Assembly: GCA_004366195.1 (NCBI GenBank)
Contig: SIRV01000056.1
Coordinates: forward strand, 1 to 18,992
Length of the DNA stretch: 18,992 bases
Source: Actinomycetota bacterium
GTDB taxonomy: Bacteria; Actinomycetota; UBA4738; HRBIN12
Reading direction: 5' to 3'
The notes under the pieces are model-generated. The model was not told the DNA's origin. It was given only the letters and a program-made list of their open reading frames with translations, and made no database searches. This document shows, in pieces, positions 1 through 7,425 of the stretch. Made by a program: the position numbers and the translations under genes. The number at the start of each line of letters is the position of its first letter. Within the stretch, counting starts at the first letter, position 1.

Positions 1-2
1 CC

Positions 3-269
3 TTCGCGGTGCTGATGGGCATCCCTCTGTACTCGAACGCGGCGGGCGTGCTTCCGCTCGTGGAGGCCCTGTACGCGAAAGGGCTCGGCATGGGGACGCT
101 GCTCGCGTTCATGATGGCCGTGGTCGGCCTGTCCCTGATGCTGGCGCGAGGGATCCTCGCGTCGCCGGCCCTGGTCATCGACGGCGAGGTCGCCCTGGCC
201 GGCACCATCCCCACCCCTTCCCGGCTCCGCGAGCTCCTCTCCGAGGTGCTCGCGGCCCGGGATCGCTGA
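3..269 (+). CDS. ArsP/YraQ-family permease, 3' part, joined to thioredoxin-like C-terminus (5' end outside window)
   Basis: The reading frame is open from the window edge, so the gene is incomplete at its 5' end; GTG at position 9 is not a likely start. The first ~43 residues (IPLYSNAAGVLPLVEALYAKG, then LAFMMAVVGLSL) match the last conserved part of the predicted permease family that includes the methylarsenite exporter ArsP. That family normally continues with a further membrane segment. Here the frame passes directly into MLARGILASPALVIDGEVA followed by a short helix, which looks like the second half of the small redox-disulfide thioredoxin-like proteins often encoded next to these permeases. 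The CxxC-bearing half of that domain is absent. The best reading is an in-frame deletion fusing two neighbouring genes, either real or an assembly error. Function after such a loss is doubtful. Family assignment is fairly sure for both halves; the fusion interpretation is inferred. Confidence 0.7.
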   Translation, partial: FAVLMGIPLYSNAAGVLPLVEALYAKGLGMGTLLAFMMAVVGLSLMLARGILASPALVIDGEVALAGTIPTPSRLRELLSEVLAARDR

Positions 270-274
270 AGCCC

Positions 275-292
275 TCGGGCCGTCCGGCCCGA
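275..292 (+). terminator. Hairpin just after the permease gene, possible weak terminator
   Basis: A perfect 7-bp stem (TCGGGCC / GGCCCGA) with a 4-nt loop GTCC starts five bases after the permease stop codon. No T-run follows, so it is not a textbook Rho-independent terminator. High-GC actinobacteria often have such U-less hairpins at operon ends. It could separate the permease transcript from the molybdoenzyme operon. Confidence 0.35.
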
Positions 293-296
293 CATG

Positions 297-388
297 AAGG
301 GGGCGTTCGGCCATACCGGTGGAGCCCCCGAATCGGGAAACTGCCCCGCAACGAGCCCGATCGACAGCCCCGGTTGCACCTGCATCAC
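297..388 (+). promoter_or_regulatory. Structured leader upstream of the molybdoenzyme operon, cobalamin-riboswitch-like words
   Basis: The untranslated stretch before the operon can fold into two stems: GGGGGC (299-304) with GCCCCC (324-329), and ATCGGG (332-337) with CCCGAT (356-361). The sequence AATCGGGAAACTGCCCCGCAAC (331-352 region) recalls the GGGAA...CTG-CCCGCAAC core of cobalamin riboswitches, and 368-384 (AGCCCCGG then ACCTGC) recalls a B12 box with extra bases. The normal P6 hairpin is missing and the element is less than half the usual length. It could be a reduced or decayed riboswitch, an unrelated leader RNA, or chance resemblance in GC-rich DNA. No clear promoter hexamers were found in this gap. 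Confidence 0.25.
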
Positions 389-402
389 GCGGAGGAGGGC
401 AC

Positions 403-2949
403 ATGCGGGTCACGAGACGGACGTTCCTGAAGGGCACGGGGGCCACCGGGGCGGCGCTCGCCGCGCGCCGGCTCCTGCGGGGCCCCGAGACGCTCCGCGC
501 CGCCGAGATCCCTCAGGCCTACGTGGAAGACTTCGTCCCGACGGCGTGCTGGATCGGCAAGCAGGACTGTGGCATCCTGGCCCGCCGCATCAACGGCAGG
601 GTCGTGAGCCTGTACGGCAACCCCTCGAACCCCAGGAACCTGGGGACGCTCTGCCCGAAGGGCGTCGCCCAGATCGCGGCCCTGTACGACCCGCACCGCG
701 TGAAGACCCCGCTGGTGCGGACCAACGAGAAGGGCGTGCCCGGCACGTGGCGCCAGGCCACCTGGGACGAAGCGCTCGAGCTCGCCGCCGAGCAGATCCG
801 CACCACGCTGGAGAAGGACCCCTCCCTCGTCGTCTGGCAGAAGGGCCGCAGCAAGTCCAAGTACGTCTACGACGAGGCCCTCACCGAGGCCCTCGGGTGC
901 ACGAAGATCGGGCACGGCGCGTTCTGCTCCGACGCCGGGTACCGGGCGCTCGAGTACACGATGGGCCCCAAGGGCGTCCTCAACCCCGACCTGCGCCACT
1001 CGAAGCTGATCCTGGCCTGGGGATGGAACGCCGTGGCGGCCGGAGGGAACCAGCTCTGCTGGATCACCTGGCCCCGCCAGCTCATCGAGGCCAAGGAGAA
1101 CGGGGCGAAGCTCATCACGATCGACCCCCGGATCCGCGGCACCGCGCACTTCAGCGATCGCTGGCTCCCCATCCGACCGGGTACCGACCTCGCGCTCGCG
1201 CTCGCCCTCTGTCACGTCCTCGTCAAGAACGACACGATCGACCGCGAGTACCTCCGCACCTACACGAACGCGCCGTACCTCGTCGGTCCCGACGGGTACT
1301 TCGTCCGTCGCGGCGACGACCCCCTCGTCTGGGACGAGCGGGCGGGGAAGGCCGTGCCGGCCGGCACCCCGGGCGTCGTCCCGGCGCTGGAGGGGTCCTT
1401 CGAGGTCGACGGCGTCACGGCGAAGCCCGCCTTCCAGGTGTTCGTCGAGCACGTCGAGCGGTACACGCCAGCCTGGGCCGCCGAGATCACCGGCATCTCC
1501 GAGGGAGAGATCCAGCTCCTCGGCACCGAGATCGGGGAGGCCGCCTCGATCGGCAGCACGATCGTCGTGGACGGCGTGGAGCTCCCGTACCGGCCGGTCG
1601 GCGTCATGGCCTACCACGCCATGCAGCAGGAGCTCGGCTTCCAGGCGACGCGCGCGATGATCCTCATGCTGATGCTGATCGGGGCGATGGGCGCCGTCGG
1701 CGGCACCCTCGGCACGACGAAGTGGGAGATCGACGACAACTACTTCGCGCTGGACGCGATCGAGATCGGCGACGGCCCCTACGACCCGCTCCTCAAGTCC
1801 AGCCGCTTCTTCCCCATCAACAGCGGCAACCCCGCCATCGCCGCCACCGCGATCCTCGACCCGGAGACCTACGACGTGGCCAAGGGATACGAGGTCATGA
1901 TCCTCCACATGTCGAACGCGGCCGTGTCCTACCCCGACACGCAGGCGATCCGGGCCGCGTACCGCCGGCTCCGGTTCGTGGTGGCCATCGGCCCCTGGCT
2001 CTCGGAGACGGCCGATCTCTTCGCCGACGTCGTGCTCCCCGCCGCCACGTTGGAGAAGTACGAGGGCCCGGGCTCGGCGAGCGACGGGTACCTGGACGCC
2101 GTGATGGTCCGGACCCCACCGATGCCGCCCCTGTACCAGTCCCGCGGTGAGACCGACATCTACCTGCAGCTCACGGAGCGGATCGGCGTGTACGAGGCCT
2201 TCATCGAGCACCTGAACGAGCAGCTCGGCCTCACCGGACCCCACGCGCTCGATCCCTCCCGCAGGTACACGGAGCGCGAGGTCTTCGACCACTGGGCCAA
2301 GCAGCAGGGGCTCGAGGAGGGGATCGCCTACTTCGAGGAGAACGGGGTCTGGGTGAAGGATCCGCTCCCACCCTCCGTCCGTTACGGCTACGCCACCGAT
2401 CCGCCCTTCGGCGGCGTGATCCACCGCTTCTACGGCGAGTCGCTGCTCCGGTACCAGGAGCAGATGCGGGAGAAGGGCGCGCCCGAAACCTTCTGGCGCG
2501 ACTACACGCCGCTGCCGACGTGGCGGCCGCTCACGATGGACTCCTCCCCGCCCCAGTACGACCTCTACCTCATCAGCTACAAGCTGATCGAGCACAAGCA
2601 GGACCGCACGTCCTTCATCCCGCTGCTCTCCGAGCTCTCCGGCGGGCAGCGGCTGGACATCAACCCCGCCACGGCGGCGGCCAAGGGCATCTCCCACGGG
2701 CAGATGGTGTGGGTCGAGTCCCACAACGCGGTCACCGGTGAGACCCGCCGCGTGAAGGTCCTCGCGAACCTCACGCACGCGGTGCGGCCCGACGTCGTGG
2801 CCATGCCCCACCACTTCGGGCTGTTCTCCAACCCGAACTCGAAGGACCTCGGGCCCTCCGCGAACGCCCTGCTCTTCACCGGGCCCGGCTACGTCGGCAT
2901 GACGGCGGACGCATCCTTCCACGTGAAGGTCCGCGTCGAGCCCGCGTGA
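403..2949 (+). CDS. Tat-exported molybdopterin (bis-MGD) oxidoreductase, catalytic subunit, DMSO-reductase superfamily
   Basis: This 848-residue protein is the catalytic subunit of a periplasmic-side molybdoenzyme. ATG at 403 is chosen over an upstream in-frame ATG at 319 because GGAGGAGGG sits at 391-399 and the protein then begins with a twin-arginine signal (RRTFLKG, residues 5-11). An N-terminal Fe-S domain follows, with C49, C56 and C84; the residue at the usual second cysteine position is Gly52, giving C-x2-G-x3-C-x27-C. Cys175 in HGAFCSDAGYRALEY is the likely molybdenum ligand, as in polysulfide/thiosulfate/arsenate-type enzymes. The central molybdopterin domain includes AWGWNAVAAGGNQ and IDPRIRGTAHFSD. 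The dinucleotide-binding domain lies from about residue 705 to the end (LSGGQRLDINPATAAAKGI). Length and partners resemble ArrA/ArxA/PsrA-type enzymes, but the substrate cannot be read from the sequence. Downstream arsC/arsM/arsR suggest arsenic. Confidence 0.93.
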   Translation: MRVTRRTFLKGTGATGAALAARRLLRGPETLRAAEIPQAYVEDFVPTACWIGKQDCGILARRINGRVVSLYGNPSNPRNLGTLCPKGVAQIAALYDPHRVKTPLVRTNEKGVPGTWRQATWDEALELAAEQIRTTLEKDPSLVVWQKGRSKSKYVYDEALTEALGCTKIGHGAFCSDAGYRALEYTMGPKGVLNPDLRHSKLILAWGWNAVAAGGNQLCWITWPRQLIEAKENGAKLITIDPRIRGTAHFSDRWLPIRPGTDLALALALCHVLVKNDTIDREYLRTYTNAPYLVGPDGYFVRRGDDPLVWDERAGKAVPAGTPGVVPALEGSFEVDGVTAKPAFQVFVEHVERYTPAWAAEITGISEGEIQLLGTEIGEAASIGSTIVVDGVELPYRPVGVMAYHAMQQELGFQATRAMILMLMLIGAMGAVGGTLGTTKWEIDDNYFALDAIEIGDGPYDPLLKSSRFFPINSGNPAIAATAILDPETYDVAKGYEVMILHMSNAAVSYPDTQAIRAAYRRLRFVVAIGPWLSETADLFADVVLPAATLEKYEGPGSASDGYLDAVMVRTPPMPPLYQSRGETDIYLQLTERIGVYEAFIEHLNEQLGLTGPHALDPSRRYTEREVFDHWAKQQGLEEGIAYFEENGVWVKDPLPPSVRYGYATDPPFGGVIHRFYGESLLRYQEQMREKGAPETFWRDYTPLPTWRPLTMDSSPPQYDLYLISYKLIEHKQDRTSFIPLLSELSGGQRLDINPATAAAKGISHGQMVWVESHNAVTGETRRVKVLANLTHAVRPDVVAMPHHFGLFSNPNSKDLGPSANALLFTGPGYVGMTADASFHVKVRVEPA

Positions 2950-2962
2950 GGAGGTGACGGAC

Positions 2963-3700
2963 GTGGCGCGCTACGGCATGGTGATCGACCTGGACCGGTG
3001 CACCGGCTGCCGCGGGTGCATGGTGTCCTGCAAGATCGAGAACAACACGCCCCAGGGCTCGTACTGGATGTACGTGTTCCGGTTCGAGGAAGGGGAGTAC
3101 CCGGCGACGAAGGTCCGGTTCATGCCCCGCCCCTGCCAGCACTGCGACAACGCGCCGTGCGTCAAGGTGTGCCCGGTCGGCGCCCGCTACAAGCGGGAGG
3201 ATGGGCTCGTCGCGACGGACTGGCAGCGGTGCATCGGCTGCCGCTACTGCGAGGTGGCCTGCCCGTACGGCGTGAACACCTTCAACTGGGGCCACCCCGA
3301 GGAGCACTACTACTTCGACTGGAACGCCGAGGACGTCGCGCCCGAGGTCCGGGGGACGATCCCCGCCTGGGACAACCCGAGCCTCGACGAACCCTACGGA
3401 CCGGAGCAGCGGCACATCGCGGGAGGCGGGCACCTGAAGGGCGTGGTGGACAAGTGCACGTTCTGCGTGCAGCGGGTGGAAGAGGGGCTCGACCCGGCCT
3501 GCGTGCAGAACTGCCCCGTGCGGGCGCTCATCTTCGGCGACCTCGACGACCCCGAGAGCGAGCCCGCGAAGATCCTGGAGCGGCGGCCGAGCTTCCGGCT
3601 CCTCGAGGAGGCGGGGACCGAGCCGCGCGTGCACTACGTGGGCGGCGCGCCGCCCACATCGGAGACCCGGCAGATCGAACCGGCGAAGGCGGAGGTGTGA
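2963..3700 (+). CDS. Four-cluster [4Fe-4S] ferredoxin subunit (NrfC/PsrB/ArrB type)
   Basis: This is the electron-transfer subunit (245 aa) expected to pass electrons between the molybdenum subunit and the membrane subunit. Sixteen cysteines form four clusters: C13-C16-C19-C23, C58-C61-C66-C70, C90-C93-C96-C100 and C165-C168-C180-C184. There is no signal peptide, as is usual for partners carried through Tat with the catalytic subunit. GTG at 2963 is preferred over GTG at 2954: the strong Shine-Dalgarno GAGGAGGTGA (2948-2957 region) is 8 nt before 2963, while 2954 lies inside it. The gene starts 13 nt after the catalytic gene stops. Family assignment is secure; the specific complex type is not. 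Confidence 0.92.
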   Translation: MARYGMVIDLDRCTGCRGCMVSCKIENNTPQGSYWMYVFRFEEGEYPATKVRFMPRPCQHCDNAPCVKVCPVGARYKREDGLVATDWQRCIGCRYCEVACPYGVNTFNWGHPEEHYYFDWNAEDVAPEVRGTIPAWDNPSLDEPYGPEQRHIAGGGHLKGVVDKCTFCVQRVEEGLDPACVQNCPVRALIFGDLDDPESEPAKILERRPSFRLLEEAGTEPRVHYVGGAPPTSETRQIEPAKAEV

Positions 3701-3704
3701 GGCG

Positions 3705-4997
3705 ATGGCGCAGCAGGTGCAACCGCTCCCCTACGGCGTCGGGCACACGTCCAGGGCCTGGATCGCCTGGGTGGCGGCCCTCGCCGCGGTCGCGATCGCC
3801 GGATGGTACGGGTGGTCGGTCGAGATCAGCCGGGGCATGATCGTGACGGGCCTGCGGGACATCGGCCCCATGGGCGGTGCGACCTGGGGTCTCGACGTCG
3901 CCTTCATCGTCTACTGGGTCGGCGTGAGCTTCGCCGGGATCACGATCGCCGCCCTGATCCGGTTGGCGAGCCTGCACGCCCTGAAGCCGATCGCGCGGAT
4001 GGCCGAGGCGCTGACCGTCGTCGCGCTCCTCGCCGCGACGTTCGCGATCATGTACGACCTCGGCCAACCCCTGCGGGGGGTCGTGAACCTGTTCCGCTAC
4101 GCGCGGCCGCAGTCCCCGTTCTTCGGGACCTTCACCCTGGTGATCTCGGGCTACCTGTTCGCCAGCCTCGTGTACCTCTACCTCGACGGGCGGGCCGACG
4201 CCGCGGCGCTCGCGCGGATGCCGAGCCGCCTGCGGTGGTTCCACCGGCTGTGGGCGGCCGGCTACCGGGGCACCCCGGCCGAGAGGGCCCGACACGACCG
4301 GACCGCCTTCTGGCTCGCGATCGCGATCGTCCCGCTGCTCGTCACCGCCCACTCCACGCTGGGGTTCGTCTTCGGCCTGCAGGTCGGCCGGCCGGGCTGG
4401 TACAGCGCGCTCCAAGCCCCCGCGTTCGTCCTGCTGGCCGGGGTCTCCGGCCTGGGGGCCCTCATCGTGATCGCCGTCATCGTCCGCCGCACCGTCCCCG
4501 ACGCGGAGATCCCGGACGCCGCGTTCCGGTGGCTCGGCACCGCGCTGCTCGTCCTGCTCCTCGCCTACCTGTACTTCATGGTGGTCGAGATCCTCACCAA
4601 CATCTACACGGGCGCCGCGCGCGAGCGTGACGTCACCCGGGAGCTCCTGTTCGGGGACTTCGCCCCCATCTACTGGGCCTCGGTGGCGAGCTTCGCGATC
4701 TCCGTGGGCCTGCTGATCCTCCGGATCGTTCGTCGCGGCGTCGGGCTCGGCCTCCTCGTGACGGCCGGGATCCTCGTGAACCTCGGAGCGATCGGCAAGC
4801 GCTTCCTCATCGTGGTGCCCTCCCAGACCCACGGGACGCTGCTCCCCTACGGGACCGGCTCATACGCCCCGACCTGGGTCGAGTACATCGAGGCGATCGG
4901 GCTGTTCGCGTTCTGCGCGTTCCTGCTCATCGTCTTCGCGAAGGTCTTCCCGATCGTGCCGTTGAACCGCGCTCCCCGGGGAGGTGAGGCCGCATGA
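3705..4997 (+). CDS. NrfD/PsrC-family integral membrane subunit
   Basis: This 430-residue protein is very hydrophobic, with about ten predicted transmembrane segments: near residues 18-40, 55-80, 92-112, 133-156, 200-227, 232-258, 270-297, 315-338, 342-368 and 390-420. It fits the long NrfD-type quinone-interacting membrane anchors of molybdoenzyme complexes, and it would connect the periplasmic-side complex to the quinone pool. ATG at 3705 has GGAGGTG about 8 nt upstream, and the gap to the ferredoxin gene is 4 nt. Its stop overlaps the next start in an ATGA. The direction of electron flow (quinol oxidation or quinone reduction) cannot be told from the sequence. Confidence 0.9.
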   Translation: MAQQVQPLPYGVGHTSRAWIAWVAALAAVAIAGWYGWSVEISRGMIVTGLRDIGPMGGATWGLDVAFIVYWVGVSFAGITIAALIRLASLHALKPIARMAEALTVVALLAATFAIMYDLGQPLRGVVNLFRYARPQSPFFGTFTLVISGYLFASLVYLYLDGRADAAALARMPSRLRWFHRLWAAGYRGTPAERARHDRTAFWLAIAIVPLLVTAHSTLGFVFGLQVGRPGWYSALQAPAFVLLAGVSGLGALIVIAVIVRRTVPDAEIPDAAFRWLGTALLVLLLAYLYFMVVEILTNIYTGAARERDVTRELLFGDFAPIYWASVASFAISVGLLILRIVRRGVGLGLLVTAGILVNLGAIGKRFLIVVPSQTHGTLLPYGTGSYAPTWVEYIEAIGLFAFCAFLLIVFAKVFPIVPLNRAPRGGEAA

Positions 4998-5242
4998 AGC
5001 GGGTCGCCATCGCGCTCGCCCTCGTCGTCGTCGGGTTCGCGCTGCAGGCGATCACGTACCTGTTCCTCGCGACGCCGATCGGCAAACCCACGTCGGTGCG
5101 GTTCAGCAACCCCCGCGTCCCCTTCGCGCCGGCGCTGTTCATCCTCGGCGTCATGCTCGTGTTCATCGCGGCCATCGTGTACGAGCTCCTGCCCGAGCGC
5201 GGGGACGAGGGATCCACGCGCGGGGACGAGCCGAGGGCATGA
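4994..5242 (+). CDS. Small two-TM membrane protein of the molybdoenzyme operon, unknown function
   Basis: The protein has 82 residues with two hydrophobic segments (about 4-26 and 44-65) joined by a loop containing TPIGKPTSVRFSNPR. The C-terminal tail is charged (LLPERGDEGSTRGDEPRA). I do not recognise a family. It overlaps the NrfD-like gene by 4 bp at its start and the chaperone gene by 4 bp at its end, so all three are probably translationally coupled. A small accessory or assembly subunit of the membrane complex is the simplest inference. Coding is supported by continuous overlap with both neighbours and by the membrane pattern. Confidence 0.75.
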   Translation: MKRVAIALALVVVGFALQAITYLFLATPIGKPTSVRFSNPRVPFAPALFILGVMLVFIAAIVYELLPERGDEGSTRGDEPRA

Positions 5243-5898
5243 GCGAGCCACCGAACCTGGCGGAGCTGCGGGCGGTCGTGTACCGGGTGCTCGCGAGCGC
5301 CCTGCTCCCACCCACGCCCGAGCGGCTCGGAACCCTCGTCGAGGCCGCACCCGAGCTCCTCACGCTCACCGAGCCCCTCCGCCCCATGGCGTTCTACGCG
5401 GCGTTCGAGGCGCTGCTCGAGCGCCTGGCCACGCTCCCGGAGGAGGAAGCCGAGCGCGCCGGCGAGCGCTACGCGACGCTGTTCCTCTCGGGATCGCGGG
5501 ACGCGCCGCCGCCGTACGAGTCCGCCCACCTGGGTCCCGACGCGGACGTCGCGATGGTCGCCGCGAGCGTGGACGCCGCCTACCGCGCCGCCGGGTTCCT
5601 CGTCGATGCGGACGGCGAGGCCCCGGACCACGTCGCCGTCGAGCTCGACTTCCTCTCGGCTCTGTGCGCGCGGGAGGCCGAGGCGGAGGAACGGGGGGCG
5701 GTGACCGAGGCCGATGCCCACCGGCGTGCCGAGCGCTCCTTCCTGCTCGCCCATCCGCTCCGGTGGCTACCCGCCTTCGCGGAGGCCGTGGGCCGGGCGG
5801 CACCGGGGAGCCTCCTCGCCGAGACCGTCGAGGTCGCCCGCCGTTTCGCCGAACACGACGTCGCGCTCCTGGAGGCCGTTCGAGCCCAGGCCCGATAG
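5239..5898 (+). CDS. TorD/DmsD-family molybdoenzyme maturation chaperone
   Basis: This is a 219-residue, mainly helical cytoplasmic protein. Family marks are GERYATLFLSG followed by PPPYES (about residues 75-95) and PDHVAVELDFLSALC (about 125-140), which correspond to the TorD-family PxYES and PDHxxxEL signatures. Such chaperones bind the Tat signal and apo-form of their partner molybdoenzyme, hold back export, and assist cofactor insertion. The partner here is most likely the catalytic subunit encoded at the head of this operon. ATG at 5239 overlaps the preceding stop by 4 bp, and a longer upstream reading of the same frame only overlaps the small membrane protein gene. Confidence 0.88.
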   Translation: MSEPPNLAELRAVVYRVLASALLPPTPERLGTLVEAAPELLTLTEPLRPMAFYAAFEALLERLATLPEEEAERAGERYATLFLSGSRDAPPPYESAHLGPDADVAMVAASVDAAYRAAGFLVDADGEAPDHVAVELDFLSALCAREAEAEERGAVTEADAHRRAERSFLLAHPLRWLPAFAEAVGRAAPGSLLAETVEVARRFAEHDVALLEAVRAQAR

Positions 5899-5909
5899 GC
5901 TCGTTCGTC

Positions 5910-7424
5910 GTGGACCCACGGGGGGTGCTCATCGCCTGTTGCGACCGCGAGCACGCGGGCGACGGCGCGAGCACGCGGGCGGCCGCCGAGCTCGCCGCTC
6001 GGATGGAGGATGTGTGGGTCGAACTCGTGCCCGATCTGTGCGCCGATCCCGCGCGCGTGCGGACCGACGGCGCGGCGGGCCTCGTGCTCGGCCTGTGCGG
6101 CCCCGGCCCGGCGTCCGCCGACCTGCAGGCCCTCGCCCGCACCGCCGGGCTCGCTCCCTTCGGCGCCGAGGTCGTGGATCTCGACCTCCTCGCCCGCCTC
6201 GGACCCGCCGGGACCCTCGCGGAGCGGGCGGCGGCGGCCCTCGCCTCCGCCGCGTCCGCGCTCCTCGCCGCCGGCCCCACCCCTCCGGGACGGATGCGGC
6301 TCCGGCTCGGTGGGGACGTGAGCCGGCGGGGCCTGCTCTCGGGTGCGGCCGTCTCCTACCGCCCCGTGGCCGAGATCGATCGGGGCGCCTGCCTCGGGAC
6401 CGAGCGGTGCGGCCTGTGTGTCGCCGCATGCCCCGTGGACGCGATCGTCCCATCGCACCCGTTCCCGAGCGTCGGAACGGACGCCTGCGTCGGCTGCGCG
6501 GCCTGCGTGAGCACCTGCCCGGTCGCCGCGGTCGACGTCGGCGGCGCGACCGTCGAGCAGCTGGAGGCCCGCATGGACGCGATCTGGGCCTGGCCGTGGT
6601 CCGAGCGCTCGGCCGTGCTGTTCGCCTGCCGGGGCGCCGCGCGAACGGTCGGGAGCTCGGGGGCCGCGGGGGCACAGGCGGCATCCCCGTGGATCCCGGT
6701 GGTCGTCCCGTGCCTGGCCTCGGTCACCGAGGGCTGGCTCCTCCAGACCCTGGCGGCCGGCGCGCCCGCGGTCGGCATGCTCGGCTGCGGCGAGCGCTGC
6801 GGCGCCGGCTCGATGCCGCGGGTCGAGGAGCGCGCGAGGTACGTCCTCGGCGTCGTCGGAGCGCCCGACCGGGTGCGGATCGCCCGCGCCGACGAGCCCG
6901 AGCCCCTCGCCCCGCTCGTCCCGCCGGCGCCCGCCCCGGGGCCCGGCCGGGACCTGCCGCCCCTCGTGAACGAGCCCCAGGCGACGGCAGCGGCCCTCAC
7001 CGCCGTCACGGGGGCCGGGGTCGAGCTCGACCTCCTCGGCGGCCCGCTCGGCCTCCCTTCCGTGCAGGTCGAAGGCTGCACCCTCTGCGGCACATGCACC
7101 ACCGTCTGCCCCACCGGCGCGCTGCGGATGGAGGGCGATGCCGAGGCGCCCGCGCTCACCCTCGACGCGGGGCGGTGCGTCTCGTGTGGGCACTGCGTCT
7201 CGATCTGCCCCGAGCGTGTGGTCGAGGTCGAGCGCCGCACCACCGTCGAGACGATCGCGGGTCGGCGGACGCTGAAGCGGGCGACGGCGGGTCGATGCCG
7301 CCGCTGCGGCGCGCCGGTCGCCCCGGCCCCGATGCTCGAGCGGATCCGCGAGCTCCTCCCCGAGGAGTCGCCGGCCCTGCTCGAGGTCCTCACCGGCCTC
7401 TGCCTCGACTGCCGGGGCCGGTAG
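5910..7424 (+). CDS. Polyferredoxin with HdrA-N/MvhD-like parts and four [4Fe-4S] motifs
   Basis: This 504-residue, cysteine-rich protein has no signal peptide or membrane segment. In order it has: an N-terminal region with CC at 10-11, C44 and C63 (GLVLGLCGPG) resembling the HdrA N-terminal domain; two ferredoxin motifs (C161-C167-C170-C174P; C193-C196-C199-C203P); a region resembling the MvhD/FlpD hydrogenase-delta domain (FACRG C240, VVVPCLA C268, LGCGERC C293/C297); two more ferredoxin motifs (C390-C393-C396-C400P; C423-C426-C429-C433P); and a C-terminal CxxC pair (C463/C466, C498/C501), perhaps a zinc site. No FAD domain is present. Start is GTG 5910, 11 nt after the chaperone stop; GTG 5925 is also possible. 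It probably serves cytoplasmic electron transfer for the complex or for its maturation. The domain likenesses are by eye. Confidence 0.82.
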   Translation: MDPRGVLIACCDREHAGDGASTRAAAELAARMEDVWVELVPDLCADPARVRTDGAAGLVLGLCGPGPASADLQALARTAGLAPFGAEVVDLDLLARLGPAGTLAERAAAALASAASALLAAGPTPPGRMRLRLGGDVSRRGLLSGAAVSYRPVAEIDRGACLGTERCGLCVAACPVDAIVPSHPFPSVGTDACVGCAACVSTCPVAAVDVGGATVEQLEARMDAIWAWPWSERSAVLFACRGAARTVGSSGAAGAQAASPWIPVVVPCLASVTEGWLLQTLAAGAPAVGMLGCGERCGAGSMPRVEERARYVLGVVGAPDRVRIARADEPEPLAPLVPPAPAPGPGRDLPPLVNEPQATAAALTAVTGAGVELDLLGGPLGLPSVQVEGCTLCGTCTTVCPTGALRMEGDAEAPALTLDAGRCVSCGHCVSICPERVVEVERRTTVETIAGRRTLKRATAGRCRRCGAPVAPAPMLERIRELLPEESPALLEVLTGLCLDCRGR

Positions 7425-7425
7425 C

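Noticed and set aside
319..402. ATG 319 as start of the molybdoenzyme gene
   Set aside because: It would bury the twin-arginine signal behind 28 extra residues and lacks a ribosome-binding site; ATG 403 has GGAGGAGGG upstream.
925..927. Selenocysteine at the molybdenum ligand
   Set aside because: The codon at residue 175 is TGC (Cys), with no in-frame TGA in the gene.
385..2922. 845-codon open frame on the minus strand opposite the molybdoenzyme gene
   Set aside because: Arg/Val/Gly-rich shadow of a high-GC gene; no family motifs, while the plus strand encodes a clear molybdoenzyme.
2954..2962. GTG 2954 as start of the ferredoxin subunit
   Set aside because: It lies within the Shine-Dalgarno sequence that serves GTG 2963.
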